Shown here: one piece after another, positions 1 through 13,300 of the stretch
How the letters are laid out: each line of letters begins with the position of its first letter
Position numbering within the stretch: position 1 is the stretch's first letter
NCBI GenBank assembly: GCA_029378245.1
Contig: JARKIF010000114.1
Span: 42,164-106,163 of the forward strand
Origin: Roridomyces roridus
Taxonomy: Eukaryota; Basidiomycota; Agaricomycetes; Agaricales; Mycenaceae
DNA: 64,000 nucleotides
Direction: 5' to 3'
The notes under the pieces: model-generated
Told to the model about the DNA's origin: nothing
The model's database searches: none
Seen by the model: only the letters and a program-made list of their open reading frames with translations
Program-made: the position numbers and the translations under genes

Positions 1-1226
1 AGCACGATGATATTCTAGAGGCTCAACTGATGGTTCCACGCACGACTGACCCTGAACTGGGACAAGAACCTTCGTCCGGTGAAGAAAGCAACGACAACAT
101 GCCTTCGCCCATGTTCTCGTGGCGCGTACCTGCATGGGTCAACTTGTCGTATGCTACTGTACGCCCGCATCGACAGGCACAGCACCGACCCAATCCCTTT
201 GGACCCCGAGAACAGACCTTTTCTCGCCTGGGATCGAGGGATCTCGAGTCGAACGTCAAACAAGATTCATCATCTCCAGAGGCGCAGAGGTTGATCGATG
301 GCCAGGCGCTACCAAGCAAGCCTCGGGGATACAAGCCCGCAGGTGCCTGGGATGAAAATTCTGGACTTGTAGCGCCACATCCGTCTCCACCGCCATGGGA
401 CGACGATAACACCGCTGATCTTCCGTACGACAACCCGTTCTACACTAGGGACATCGCCACGGATTTATGGCTTCCTCGCGACCCCTTCGCCAAACTCAAT
501 CTGGATGATACGGTGGATCTCAGAAGGTCCGTCACTGTTGACCCGGCTGCCGGCCGCTTGGGCTTCTGGGTAGCGACCACCGCATCACCGGCGGCAATGT
601 CGGAGATTTCAAGTGTTTCCACGCCAGCTGAGGAGCGTCCAAGCGCCGAGTCGTTCGAACAAACTGTGGATGGCAGCGAGGAAATCGACCTTCCTCTCAT
701 CATTGCGCAGCGGGCGCTGGCGAATGACGATGTGGAACACACTGTCCGAGCACGCCGGGGTTCTACCTTCCGTCGGAAAGTTAGCTCGAGCACGACCGCG
801 TCAAGACCGCGACGACCGAGCATTGCTCCTAGGTTGTCTAACCGCTCATTTTCGGACAGCGTTGGCCGGCCGCAACGTTCGACTTCTATCATGTCCACCC
901 TCCAGCCTCCCGTCATGGATCGTATCCGGTCAGACGGGGACTTTAACAACGTCCGTCCTGACATGCATGCTCAAGCCGAGTTTGTTCGGGCACATTCTCC
1001 TCATTCACGACTCTCTGTTGCTGCGCCGTCCACGAGACAACAACGATCAGCCAATATCTCCGCTCATGAGGCCATATTGCATGAGGTTCTCGCGGAAGAG
1101 GAGCAGGCTTTGGTGGATCGGCTGGAAGAGGAGCAAGCCGAGGTGGATAGGGCGACGATGCCGAGATCGTGGTTCACGGCTTGGATGTTCAGGAGAGAGC
1201 CTCCGGCGGAAGAGCCTCGACAATGA
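1..1226 (+). CDS. C-terminal part of a probable CSC1/OSCA-like (DUF221) membrane protein
   Basis: The reading frame is open from the left edge of the window to a TGA at 1226, so this is the 3' end of a gene that starts upstream. The ATG at 30 is probably internal, because the frame stays open before it. The visible part is about 400 residues of hydrophilic, Ser/Pro/Arg-rich sequence without membrane segments. A segment near window residues 140-170 (NPFYTRDIATDLWLPRDP, then a Leu-Asp-Asp-Thr run) resembles the cytosolic tail that follows the channel domain in basidiomycete calcium-permeable stress-gated cation channels of the CSC1/RSN1 family. The end is a Glu-rich helix followed by a Trp-containing tail. 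The family call rests on that tail alone, since the channel domain lies outside the window. An unrelated disordered protein is possible. Confidence 0.5.
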   Translation, partial: HDDILEAQLMVPRTTDPELGQEPSSGEESNDNMPSPMFSWRVPAWVNLSYATVRPHRQAQHRPNPFGPREQTFSRLGSRDLESNVKQDSSSPEAQRLIDGQALPSKPRGYKPAGAWDENSGLVAPHPSPPPWDDDNTADLPYDNPFYTRDIATDLWLPRDPFAKLNLDDTVDLRRSVTVDPAAGRLGFWVATTASPAAMSEISSVSTPAEERPSAESFEQTVDGSEEIDLPLIIAQRALANDDVEHTVRARRGSTFRRKVSSSTTASRPRRPSIAPRLSNRSFSDSVGRPQRSTSIMSTLQPPVMDRIRSDGDFNNVRPDMHAQAEFVRAHSPHSRLSVAAPSTRQQRSANISAHEAILHEVLAEEEQALVDRLEEEQAEVDRATMPRSWFTAWMFRREPPAEEPRQ

Positions 1227-1270
1227 GCGTATTTTTTATATTATTTTATGACCCCTAAGATGATTTGATA

Positions 1271-1415
1271 CCCCGGAATAATAGCTAGTTTTTCATGACC
1301 GCATGATGTACGAGTTGCTACTTACAATACATCCTTTCGCCGCGAACCGATATTTTTCCCGCGGGCGAATTTCGCGAGATGGCTAGTACCGATGTTCAAC
1401 CTGGGGGGTATTTAA
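1271..1415 (+). promoter_or_regulatory. Promoter elements of the GH131 gene (TATA-like box, two Cre1/Mig1-like motifs)
   Basis: A TATTTAA stretch lies at 1409-1415, about 27 bp before the ATG at 1442. CCCCGG at 1271-1276 and CTGGGG at 1401-1406 both fit the short SYGGGG consensus of the carbon-catabolite repressor Cre1/Mig1. This would suit a cellulolytic gene. The motif is short and often occurs by chance. Confidence 0.35.
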
Positions 1416-1441
1416 GCAACAGCCAAGAAAAAGTACGCGAC

Positions 1442-3041
1442 ATGGCTCTTTTGACTTTACTTCTTGCTGCTATCGGGGTCAACGCTGGGACTACTGTCTG
1501 GTGAGTTGACTGATTTTCCAGATCAATTCACCAAGTTGATTTGCCACTGCAGGTCCGGCAACTTTAATTCTTACGTGGGTTTACCGTGCATGTTTTTTTT
1601 TACATGGGCCTCATCGATAGTTCAGGCAAACTCGGCGAGCTTCGACACCTGGAGCTTTAGTAACGAAGTTGGAGAGTATCAATGGTACATCCACGGTACT
1701 CAAAACACATCCGAGTATCTGTCGCTCTCGCCGTCCTACAAGAATCCCGCCGACTCGAGCGAGACGAATGGACTCAAACTCACGGTGGATAGCACGTCTA
1801 CGTGGAATAGCCAGTTTGAGCGGTGAGCTGCCTTGATTTTCGGTGATAATTGTCGTTGACCGCGATCTGGTAGCACGGAGCTTATTCCTCAGACGAGCGC
1901 GAACCTGGGGACGGGCAATCTTTTGTATCATTTCTCCATCTCTACTGGACAAGCGGGTTCGACCAACTACCCAGTTGTAAGTTGATGCAATATTTATTCG
2001 TGGCCTACTTACTTACACCTTTGCAGACTTCCATTGAGCATCAGGTATGAAAGACCTTCCAGTTTGTCGTTTATCAAATGTCGTCTTTCAGATTTGTTTC
2101 TTTGAAAGTCACTTCACGGAGGTAAGCGTTCCTCTTATGCACCAGATTCTTTAATCCAACTCGAAAATCAGCTCAAAGTCGGCGTTGCTCCAAACCCCAC
2201 TCACCTGACGTGGATGGTGTGTCTATTCAAAAGCAGACTGTCGCAATCTAATGCTCTGTCAGGTAACGGAAGTAGACCACTGGGACACACCCTGGACTCC
2301 CGGTGTTTGGTACAACTTTGCGTACGATATCGACGTAAGTCACAGAGACCTCTTCTTGATCAGTGAACCAACCAGCACTGCAGTTTACTGCCCAGACAGT
2401 GGGTCTTTGGGCTTCGAACGGATCAGCCCCGTTGGTCAAGGTCGTGCAAAACGTCCCGGCTGCGACCAGTACCAATTCGGCCGATTGGCATTTGGGCGTT
2501 CTTCGTATCAACCCCAGTGCGTTCCCCCGCATCTAGACGCGATTTGTGTAACGGTTAATCCACAGCGGGCACCGAGGATTACTTTTTCAGCGGCGTTTAT
2601 ATCGAAAGCGCACCAATTACGACTAGTGTCGGAACAGGTGAGCATTGCGAGATTCTGGAGGCCATGAACTGATTGGAGAAGGCGGAGGTAACACCACGAC
2701 CACGACGACCGGCACCACTACCTCCTCGGCCAGCTCGACAACCAGCAAGACCACAACCACGACCACGACCACGACCTCCATCGGTCCAGTGCAAACCGAG
2801 TTCGGCCAGGTAAGAGGAAAAAATTGAAACTTGATGATGCTGACGATGATAATAAGTGCGGGGGAACTGGCTATACCGGTGCAACAACATGCGCTGCTCC
2901 TTACACAGTAAGTCGTTGCCGTTCTGAACCTCCAAATCCTCAACTTTGGATAGTGCAAGGCCATCAGCCCGCCTTATTATTACCAGGTGGGTCAATTCTT
3001 CTCGTCAAAGACATATATTCATGCGAATTCAGTGTCTCTGA
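1442..3041 (+). CDS. Secreted glycoside hydrolase family 131 enzyme with C-terminal CBM1
   Basis: Fourteen exons join in frame: 1442-1500, 1553-1574, 1626-1822, 1874-1976, 2027-2044, 2092-2121, 2172-2216, 2263-2334, 2384-2516, 2566-2637, 2682-2809, 2857-2907, 2954-2986, 3033-3041. They give 972 nt, or 323 residues. A signal peptide ([16 protein letters not shown]) leads into a GH131-type catalytic domain, recognised from segments such as [20 protein letters not shown] and [10 protein letters not shown] Thr/Ser linker encoded by ACC/ACG repeats follows. The protein ends in a complete fungal CBM1: QCGGTGYTG, then spaced cysteines and a final Tyr-Gln-Cys-Leu. GH131 enzymes are fungal and oomycete beta-glucanases active on beta-1,3/1,6/1,4-glucans, and CBM1 targets cellulose. 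The product should therefore be extracellular and act in plant-biomass breakdown. The last exon overlaps the last exon of the opposite-strand superoxide dismutase gene. Confidence 0.88.
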
Positions 3042-3830
3042 GATTGAATTTACGCAGCGAGTCCCTACGAAACGATGAGTGCTGAGCAAGGGTGCCATTG
3101 AACGTACGTACTATGGTCCCGCACGCAGCCCGAGCACCCGCATTCCCGGTCTTGAGGCTTTCAGGATCGCCTCCCTTCCCGAGATCGTCCGTTCCCGCGT
3201 GGAGAACAACCGCCCGCCTGGAGCCATAATAAATTTGAGCAAGGGCACTGCAATAACTCACTCACCCAACGATGCTCAGAGGTCCGTTCAGCGAAATCGT
3301 CGAGTCTTCGAACGAGAACGTTGCTTTGCCGTCACCATCTGTCTGGATATTCCCCAAATCCCCAACGTGCCTCTCCGCATCAGAGGGCGCGCCGTGGTTT
3401 TTGGCGAACGGATTAAAGTGTGGGCCGGCGGACAGACAGCCGTCGGTCAGGTCGCCGAATTGACTGCCGTTGTAAAATAAATATATTCTTGAGAGTACTT
3501 GAGTAAACGTACTGGATGTGAAAGCCACGCTCCGCGTTCGCGTCGAGACCCTGCAGTTCGCCAGTCACAGTAACTGCACTGGCAACGTCTTTTTGTTCAA
3601 AAGTGACCGTGCCAGTAGCTGAGGATGAGCCTTTCAAGACGACGACAGCCTAGGGCGCATCAGTCTCATGCGTCACTTGTGCGGCGACCGACTAGGACCT
3701 TGGTGACGACTGGAAGGGCGTCTGGCTTGGACGCACTCCGTGACAGGACGATCACAAGAGTTACAAGACAGGCAGCTCCGAGAAACCACCAGCGAGTGGT
3801 CGATTTCTGCTGCTTGGGAGTATAGTCCAT
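3019..3830 (-). CDS. Cu/Zn superoxide dismutase with N-terminal membrane anchor
   Basis: Five exons (3699-3830, 3513-3649, 3266-3463, 3112-3217, 3019-3081) join to 636 nt, or 211 residues. Both family signatures are present: GFHIHQFGD and [12 protein letters not shown]. The metal ligands are visible: the two His of FHIH, then His in GPHFNPF, KNHG and AERH with the following Asp, and the His of VLHAG. The disulfide pair is Cys in DGC and AACG. The enzyme dismutates superoxide to oxygen and hydrogen peroxide. Unlike soluble cytosolic SOD1, exon 1 adds about 44 residues that begin with a short basic head followed by a hydrophobic stretch ([16 protein letters not shown]). This predicts a type II membrane protein with the dismutase domain outside the cytosol. 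The 3' end overlaps the convergent GH131 gene by 23 bp. Confidence 0.9.
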
Positions 3831-3893
3831 GGGAGTGAAGAAGCAAGAGAAATCCGGTAAAAATAACTAAGAGTACACAGTGATTATCTTATC

Positions 3894-5774
3894 TTACACA
3901 TTCTCCATGAAGCGGCTCTGACCCCCAGGCATCGCCTTGTCCTCCTCGCCTTCAGGTGCGGCCGCAGTCGCGTCCTCGTCATCAGGCACATGCGGGGGCT
4001 TGCCCTCTGGCGCCTTCTCCTGCTGGCGCTTGCTGGGGCGGCGGGAAAGGCTCGCTCCTTCCGAAGGCTGGCGTCCGTGTCCCTTCTTCTCGATCTACAA
4101 CAAGTCAGCACCAACGCAATCCACGAGAACAGGCACATACCGGGAATCCATTTGCGCCCATCTCCATCCCGTGGGGATTTGAATAACTCGGCGGCTCTGC
4201 ATCTGCATACTCCAAACCATCTTCGTCGTCATCTTCCTCCTCGACGGAACTACCCTCTTCATCGCCACTCTCCTCCTCCTCACTGACATACCCAGCAGAT
4301 CGCACCGCCGCTGCAACAGGCCCGCTCCTCTCCATCTGCTCGCTCGCAACCAGATACCTCGCACAAAGCATGCGAATATCGTTCCACCACTCCATCATAT
4401 CCTCACGGCTCCTTGAACGGAAGCTCCAGGCATGATCACCGCCACCCCCCGTGAGCCGACTGCTCAAACTGCGACGCACACCGCTCACACCGCCTGCCTT
4501 GGTCGTCCCGCTGCCGTCTTTCCGGCCCTCGATGTGAAATTTGTGGGACTTTGCACTGGCTCCGCTCGGCGGGCCAAGCGTGCACATGGGAAGGAACAGA
4601 CTGAAAAGCGGCTCCCGCCCTCCTGGCGACATGGGGTCCGAGCTCGAGTACTCGTGCAAGAAGCCAGCAGGCGTGAGCACAAAGAAACTCTCCCGATACG
4701 TGCGTGTATACCGCTTCTTGCGCTCCAGCAGCCCCGTGTGCACGGCTTGCACACTGGGATCGTCGCGGCTGGGGTAGACTATGGTGGAGGGGTTGCGCAG
4801 CGGGGTCTCGGGGTCCAGAAGGTGGTCTGACCGACCGCTGAACGCAAGCCACTCGCGGTCGGGTGCCAATCCGCTCATGTGTGCCGCGAGCTCGGTATGT
4901 GTGGCAGCAATGGAGGCGCTCATGCGGGCTTGCCACTCCTCGTACGTCTGCCACGCAGATTGGACGGCACGGACAATACCCTCTTCAAAGTGGGCACTGT
5001 TTTGCTGCATAATTATGATGCTCTTTTGGAGAAGGTTTTCTTCGTGTACTTGTTTCGTGAGCTGCCGGACGACGGCGGCATTGGTCACATATCTAGTACG
5101 GTGTGAGTGTAGGACGATATGAGACACAGATCACGTACGGGTCTGTCTTGCTCGTCACTGCCAGAGGCGTGTTCTTGAACGAGGATATACTGGCGGACAG
5201 CTCGGACATGAGGCGCGTGGAGAGCTCGCGCTCCTTTGCGACGTTGGTTGCGAGCTTGCCAGTGTCATTCTGGACGTTCTTGATGTGCGCCTTGATTTCT
5301 GTGCGGAGCTTCTGGAGGTGCTGGACGATGGAGCTGTCGATGGTGCGCCCCAGATTGGCATGTTGGTCGGCGATGACCCTGGTCTTGTCGCGGATGTCCT
5401 GTGTCCCCGTCAGCCGTGTATCTGTAGAAAGAGGAAGGACCTGCATAGTAGATATCCTGGAGCCCGCCTTCGCCGAGAAACTGGTTTCCAGCACGGAAAG
5501 GGACCTGTATAACGGCGCCGAGCTTTATGAGCTCCTTCGAGGTGGTGTTGTGGATGTCTGCAACGCCTTCAAAGTAGGCAATGAGTTGCTTGACGATTGC
5601 CTTCCAGGCGACAAAACGCTCGATGAGGATGTCTGACGGGCGAAGGTCGTGGGGCGCGACATTCTTCTTGATGAGGGACTGGTTTCGGGATATAGTCGAG
5701 CCTTGCTTGGAGGCTCGAGATATGGACGCCGCGCGCGAGGGGGCGCGCGACAATGAGACGGCTTCGTGGTTCAT
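3894..5774 (-). CDS. SLM1: SLM1/SLM2-like protein (F-BAR-like plus PH domain), TORC2 pathway
   Basis: The product has a Ser/Arg-rich head (MNHEAVSLSRAPSRAAS) and a helical F-BAR-like region (residues about 40-270) with KAIVKQLIAYFEGVADIH, IRDKTRVIADQHANLGRTID and a long Glu/Gln-rich helix. A PH domain with a Ser-rich insert follows (LLERKKRYTRTYRESFFVLT ... ending in WWNDIRML). The tail is acidic and ends at the TAA at 3894-3896. In yeast, Slm1/Slm2 bind PI(4,5)P2 at the plasma membrane, sit at eisosomes and recruit Ypk1 to TORC2. A YPK1-type kinase gene lies 2 kb away. The first in-frame ATG is at 5774; longer frames upstream begin only at non-ATG codons. One intron (5399-5444) keeps the frame only if spliced as GC-AG. 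Confidence 0.82.
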
Positions 5775-6178
5775 GGAGAGTGAGTGGGTCGAACACAGGC
5801 AGTCCTGGGTATATGAATCGTGATCGGAGACTGACGTCAACAGCGCCGGAAGACGTCAGAGTCAATTCTGCTCTCGATCGGGAGCCGCTCAGAAAATCCA
5901 CAGATTCGAGTGGACGTAATATCCTGTTTTATTCTCCTCAATCGTCCTTGAGTTCGGAGAGAAGGAATGAGAAATTGCCAGGAAATTGCTCGACCGCGAT
6001 GTATCGCCACCGCAGATCCAATTTGAATATTCGACGCTTCGGAGGGTCTTCGTCGAAGCTTCTTCATCCGCATCCGTGTCTTGGAGGTACCAGCTTCTCT
6101 CTGATCCGTCAGCAATGTCCTCAGATAGCCTTATTATGGCGCGACTGCAGCCCTAGCGTTCTACCTCCGTCCACGACC
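5775..6178. promoter_or_regulatory. Divergent promoter region SLM1/AKR with CRE-like sites
   Basis: This 404-bp interval separates divergent start codons. It contains a perfect TGACGTCA palindrome (5832-5839) and a second GACGTCA copy (5852-5858) about 20 bp away, both 60-85 bp upstream of the SLM1 ATG. TGACGTCA is the binding site of ATF/CREB-type bZIP factors. No further gene was seen. Confidence 0.5.
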
Positions 6179-7502
6179 ATGCCATTCGGTACAGTCACCT
6201 TGAACGACGGCAAGAAGGTCTGGGTTCTCCAACTTCACGGTTTCAAAACTCATGTTCATAGATTCCTGCTATTGCCTTTGGTAGAGCCCATTCAGCCACG
6301 CTGGGAACCTCTAAGAGCTCGTCGTAGGCACGGGAAGCATCTACAAATTCCAGGATGTCACCCAGCTCGTGCACCAGGCACTGGACGCGGGTTTCTGGCA
6401 CATAGATACCGCCCAGTGTGCGTGTTACTTACCGCCTATCCTTCATTCCGCTCACGGACAGCAGACTACCAGACAGAAGGCACGTATCTTGACTACTTTG
6501 ACGCGCACTTTTCCAACACGTTATGCAGCTTACATCGGCCAGGCCATCCACGAGAGCGGACTCGCTCGGGACGAGTTGTATATTACCACCAAACTCGGTC
6601 CGGGGGAAGTGCGCGTCGAGGAGCAACTGAAGAAAAGTCTAGCAAACGTGCGTGCTGCGTTCCTCGGTTTGCTGTTCCAACCGATTTATTGTCTACAGCT
6701 TCGCGTCTCCTACCTCGATCTCTACCTCATCCACCAGCCCAACTATACCCCCGATCTCGACGGCGTCTGGAGGCAGTTTGAGGCCCTTCAAAAAGACGGG
6801 CTAATCAAGTTCGTCCATTTTCTCTTCCGCGGACCCAGTTTTCACCGTCGTTTCACAGGAGCATCGGTGTCAGCAACTTTTCCCTCGAACAGTTACAGAG
6901 TCTAGTCAAGAACGCCCGCGTTCTCCCCACGGTTAACCAAATAGAGCTTCACCCGTACAACTACGCCCGACAGAAGGCGGTCATCGAATGGGCAGTCGAA
7001 CGCGGGATCGTAACCGAGGCGTATAGTAGCTTGAGGTTCGCTTCCTTCCTTTCGTTTCATCATTATCCCAAACCAGACCCAATTTTAGCTCGATAACCAA
7101 ATTCCCCGGTGGTCCCGTCGACGCCCCCGTCGCCGCAGCAGCCGAACGCCTCGGCATAACACAAACTCAAGTGTTACTCTCCTGGGTGCGCGCCAAAGGC
7201 GCCGTCATAGTCACTACCACGTCCAGCAAGGCTCGTCTACAAGAATATCTTGCCGTTGGAGATTTACGTGAGTTCGCCTTAGACTGGATTTCTTCTTAGC
7301 TCACACACAGCCAGCCCCTCTTCCCGAATCCGACATCGCCGCCATTGATGCAGCGGGTGCCCGTGGACCCCCGGGCATCCTTGATTACCGCGTTCTCAGC
7401 GTCCGCGGTGCGAGTCTGAGTCTGAAGACGGCTTTGCTGGCGTTAGTGGTGCTCGTGTTCAGTGCTGGGTTGTTATTCCGCGGCTGCCATCGTTTGGACT
7501 AG
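6179..7502 (+). CDS. Aldo/keto reductase with C-terminal membrane segment
   Basis: Several short introns are removed to give MPFGTVTLNDGKK, then IPAIAFGTGS, ALDAGFWHIDTAQYYQTE, ELYITTKLGP, LDLYLIHQPN, SIGVSNFSLEQLQ, PTVNQIELHPYNY and VLLSWVRAKGAVIVTTTS. These are the standard blocks of an AKR (beta/alpha)8 barrel. The catalytic tetrad is present: Asp and Tyr of DTAQYY, Lys of TTKL and His of IHQP. The enzyme should reduce an aldehyde or ketone with NADPH. The closing residues are unusual: after the barrel, a hydrophobic stretch (LKTALLALVVLVFSAGLLF) is followed by a short tail (RGCHRLD), which suggests a tail-anchored enzyme. The last intron is read with the acceptor at CCAG just before the CCCCTCTTCCC stretch. 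The substrate is unknown. Confidence 0.83.
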
Positions 7503-7812
7503 TTAAAACGATTGTATCTTCAACAGAATAATATATACGTGCTCCAAATATGAATATCTTATAGATATATGTGATGTGTCTGAGGGTAGGTGCGCAGATG
7601 ACGGACCAAGCCGACGAGGGAGTGAGTGACAGAGAAATCCAAATCCGATCCAGTAACGAAAGCAAGCAATATAGCGAGGTGGTAGTATACGGTGTAGTTC
7701 TACAGAGATAGTGAGTGTGTGATGATGCATACGGATGGAAAACAGAAAGATTAAATGAGTGGCGAGAGGCGGTCGATTAGGACTGGGATTATATGAGAAT
7801 GTGGGATAGCGA
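7503..7812. other. Convergent 3' region without a gene
   Basis: About 310 bp separate the stop codons of the aldo/keto reductase and the convergent kinase gene. The sequence is AT-richer than its surroundings and fits two 3' UTRs. No further coding or RNA signal was seen. Confidence 0.5.
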
Positions 7813-10023
<2,211 letters not shown>

Positions 10024-10338
10024 TGTGGTGTAGAATGAGTGTACTGCTCGAGAAAGGACCTGCTTTCGAGGATGTGGAGGTAGCAGAGAGAGGTGCAGAT
10101 CTTGGTCATTTGAAATTGATCGTAGCTAATGATGGCCGAAGGGAAATCAGAGCAAAGTGATTTTGAGCGGAAGTGCCAAAGATATTTGCCACTGATTTGC
10201 CGTGAGATTGATCGGACCTGTTTGGGACCTGTCAATTCCACATGGGCCGCTTAGCCGCTTACTGATCATATATGACATTCCACGGCCCGTCGCTGCAAAC
10301 TTTCGCAGTGCTCGCTCAAGTTGCTCCCGACCATCATC
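10024..10338. promoter_or_regulatory. Divergent promoter between YPK1 and ABC transporter genes
   Basis: 315 bp lie between the two ATG codons. An AT-rich CATATATGA element at about 10267 lies roughly 70 bp before the transporter start. Nothing else distinctive was seen. Confidence 0.35.
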
Positions 10339-13300
10339 ATGTCTGCCACCAACTCGGTGCAAGACGAAAAGGCCGCCGTGAAGCCTCCACCGCCCGTCAA
10401 GAAACGCGGATTCTTCAACCGAAAGGACAAGGTCGAGGAGAAGGTCAAGCAGGATGTCGACTCGGAAACCACAGAGGTCGACGTCGAGCCCGTTGAGGCT
10501 CCTATTGTCCCCGTCTCCTTCTTCGAGCTCTTTCGATTTTCCACCCCCTTCGAGCTGTTCCTCGACTCTATCGGCTTCTTCGCTGCTGTCTGTGCCGGTG
10601 CTGCTCAGGTCCGTCGTTGCCCTTGTATCATTTCCATCGTGCTCACGCCTAGGCAGCCAATGATGACCATTCTCTTCGGAAATCTCGTCAATCAGTTTGT
10701 TAATTTCCAGGCAACCGTGAACGCGATAGAATCAGGTAATTCAACTATCGCCGACGCAGCCCAAGCAGCACTTCCCGGGGTGGCCCACAACTTCAGGCAC
10801 CAAGCTGGACTACTCGCGACCTATCTCACCATTATTGGTGTTGGCATGTTCGTGTGCACTTACACCTACATGTATGACACGATTTGCATTTCATTTCACT
10901 TACGAGCTAACCGAGTTCCCACAGGTTTCTTTATGTATACACGGCCGAGGTTAACGCCAAACGCATTCGGGAACGCTATCTTAAGGCCGTGATGCGGCAA
11001 GATATTGAATACTTTGATAAAGTCGGAGCGGGCGAGGTCGCAACGCGCATTTCAACCGACACTCATCTCGTGCAACAAGGGATTTCGGAAAAAGTTGCTC
11101 TCGTTGTCAATTTCCTATCGGCTTTCGCCACTGGATTCATTGGTAAGTGCTTGTTTTCCTCCTTTCGAGCTCTCGCGCCGACCCACTCCCCTAGTGGCCT
11201 ATGTCCGAAACTGGCGACTCGCTCTTGCCATGACGTCGATCTTGCCGTGCATTGGAATGACCGGCGCCGTCATGAACAGAGCTATTGGACGTTACATGCA
11301 GTACGTGTGCCATTTTTTTCGTTTCTGGACATACCCTCAACTATTCTTAGACTTTCTCTCAAGCACATTGCTGAGGCTGGCACCATTGCGGAAGAAGTCA
11401 TTTCTACCATTAGAACCGCGCAAGCATTTGGCACGCAGAAGATTCTCGCGGATCTGTATGATGCCCACATCGAGCAAGCACACCAGGCCGACGCAAAGGC
11501 TGCCGTGTGGCATGGAGGCGGATTGTCCATCTTTTTCTTCATAATCTACGCAGCATATGCGCTTGCATTCAGCTTTGGAACCACGCTCATCGACGAAGGC
11601 CACGCTTCTGCAGGCGCTGTAATCAACGTGTTCATGGCTATCCTCATCGGCAGCTTTTCTTTGGGTTTGTCGTTATCTTGTCCTAATCTCCACGTGACTT
11701 ACCATCCCACAGCACTGCTTGCCCCTGAGATGCAAGGTACGCGAACTCGCTAAGATTACTTCCGTAAATTCACCATCTTTAGCGATCAACAACGGTCGGG
11801 GTGCCGCGGCCAAGTTGTTTGCGACCATTGACCGTGTTCCGGCCATCGACAGCGCAGACGAATCAGGTCTCAAGCCTGACCACGTCATCGGGGACATCGT
11901 TCTTGAGGACGTCCGCTTTAGCTATCCGTCGCGTCCCACAGTACCCGTTGTCAAGGGCATTTCCCTGCGATTCCCTGCCGGCAAGACGGCTGCTCTCGTT
12001 GGCGCGTCTGGTTCTGGGAAATCGACCGTCATCGCCCTCGTAGAACGATTCTATGACCCGACCAGCGGCTCTGTCACCGTGGACGGCATCAACGTCAAGG
12101 ATCTCAATCTCAAGTGGCTGCGCTCACAAATTGGGCTTGTTTCTCAAGAGCCCACCCTCTTCGCCACCACGATCAAAGGCAATGTCGCACACGGTCTTAT
12201 CAACACGCCCTATGAGCATGCCTCCGAGGAAGAGAAGTTCGCTATGATCAAGGAGGCTTGCATCAAGGCCAACGCGGACGGGTTCATTTCCAATCTCACC
12301 AACGGCTACGATACGGTGAGTTCCTTCCATACCTTTGGGGCTTAAACTTCATACACATTTTAGATGGTCGGTGAACGCGGATTCCTACTCTCTGGCGGTC
12401 AGAAACGTGTGGTTTGGTCGCCTTATTTGAAAGCTTCATTCATTCATCTACCTTAGAACGTGTTGCGATTGCGCGTGCCATCGTCTCGGATCCCCGTATC
12501 CTGTTGCTTGATGAGGCGACGAGTGCCCTCGACACCCAGTCCGAGGGCGTCGTGCAGGACGCTTTGTACGTCTGATAACTCAATTTTATCTCTCCTTCTC
12601 ATTGCAAGCACAGGGACAAGGCTTCCTCCGGCCGTTGCGTCATCACCATTGCCCACAGATTGTCCACGATCAAAGACGCCGATCAGATATTCGTGATGGG
12701 TGACGGCCTCGTTCTCGAGCAGGGCACACACAACGAGCTTCTCAACAATGAGAACGGCGCGTACGCGAAGCTGGTTCAAGCACAGAAGCTACGCGAGGCA
12801 AAGGACAATGCGGCTGGTGCCACCGAGGATGAGACCAAGGAAGCTGAAGAAATGGAAAAGGCTATCCGCGAGGAGATTCCACTTGGACGCAAGAACACTG
12901 GGCAACACTCCCTGGCTAGTGAGCTTATTGAGAAACGGCTCCAAGCACATCGTTCGGAAGAAGAGGATTTCAATCTTCCTTATCTATTCAAGCGCATGGG
13001 TCGTCTTAATCGCGCTGGTTGGAGGAAGTACTTGATTGGTGGGATCGCGGCCGTGCTCACAGGTTGCGTATTCCCCTCCTTCGGTATCGTTTATGGTGCG
13101 TGTAGTTTGTTACACAGGTTCTCAAGCGATTCTGACCGCTGCGCAGCCAAGGGTATCACCGGGTTCTCCCTGGAGGGGCATGCGCGCCGTCACGCTGGTG
13201 ATCGCAACGCTCTTTGGTTCTTCATTATCGCTATCCTCTCCACCGTTTGCATCGGTGTTCAGAACTATCTCTTTGCATCGACTGCAGCCACATTGACGAA

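Noticed and set aside
2690..2790. ACC/ACG repeat tract that looks like a microsatellite
   Set aside because: It lies in frame in GH131 and encodes the Thr/Ser linker before the CBM1.
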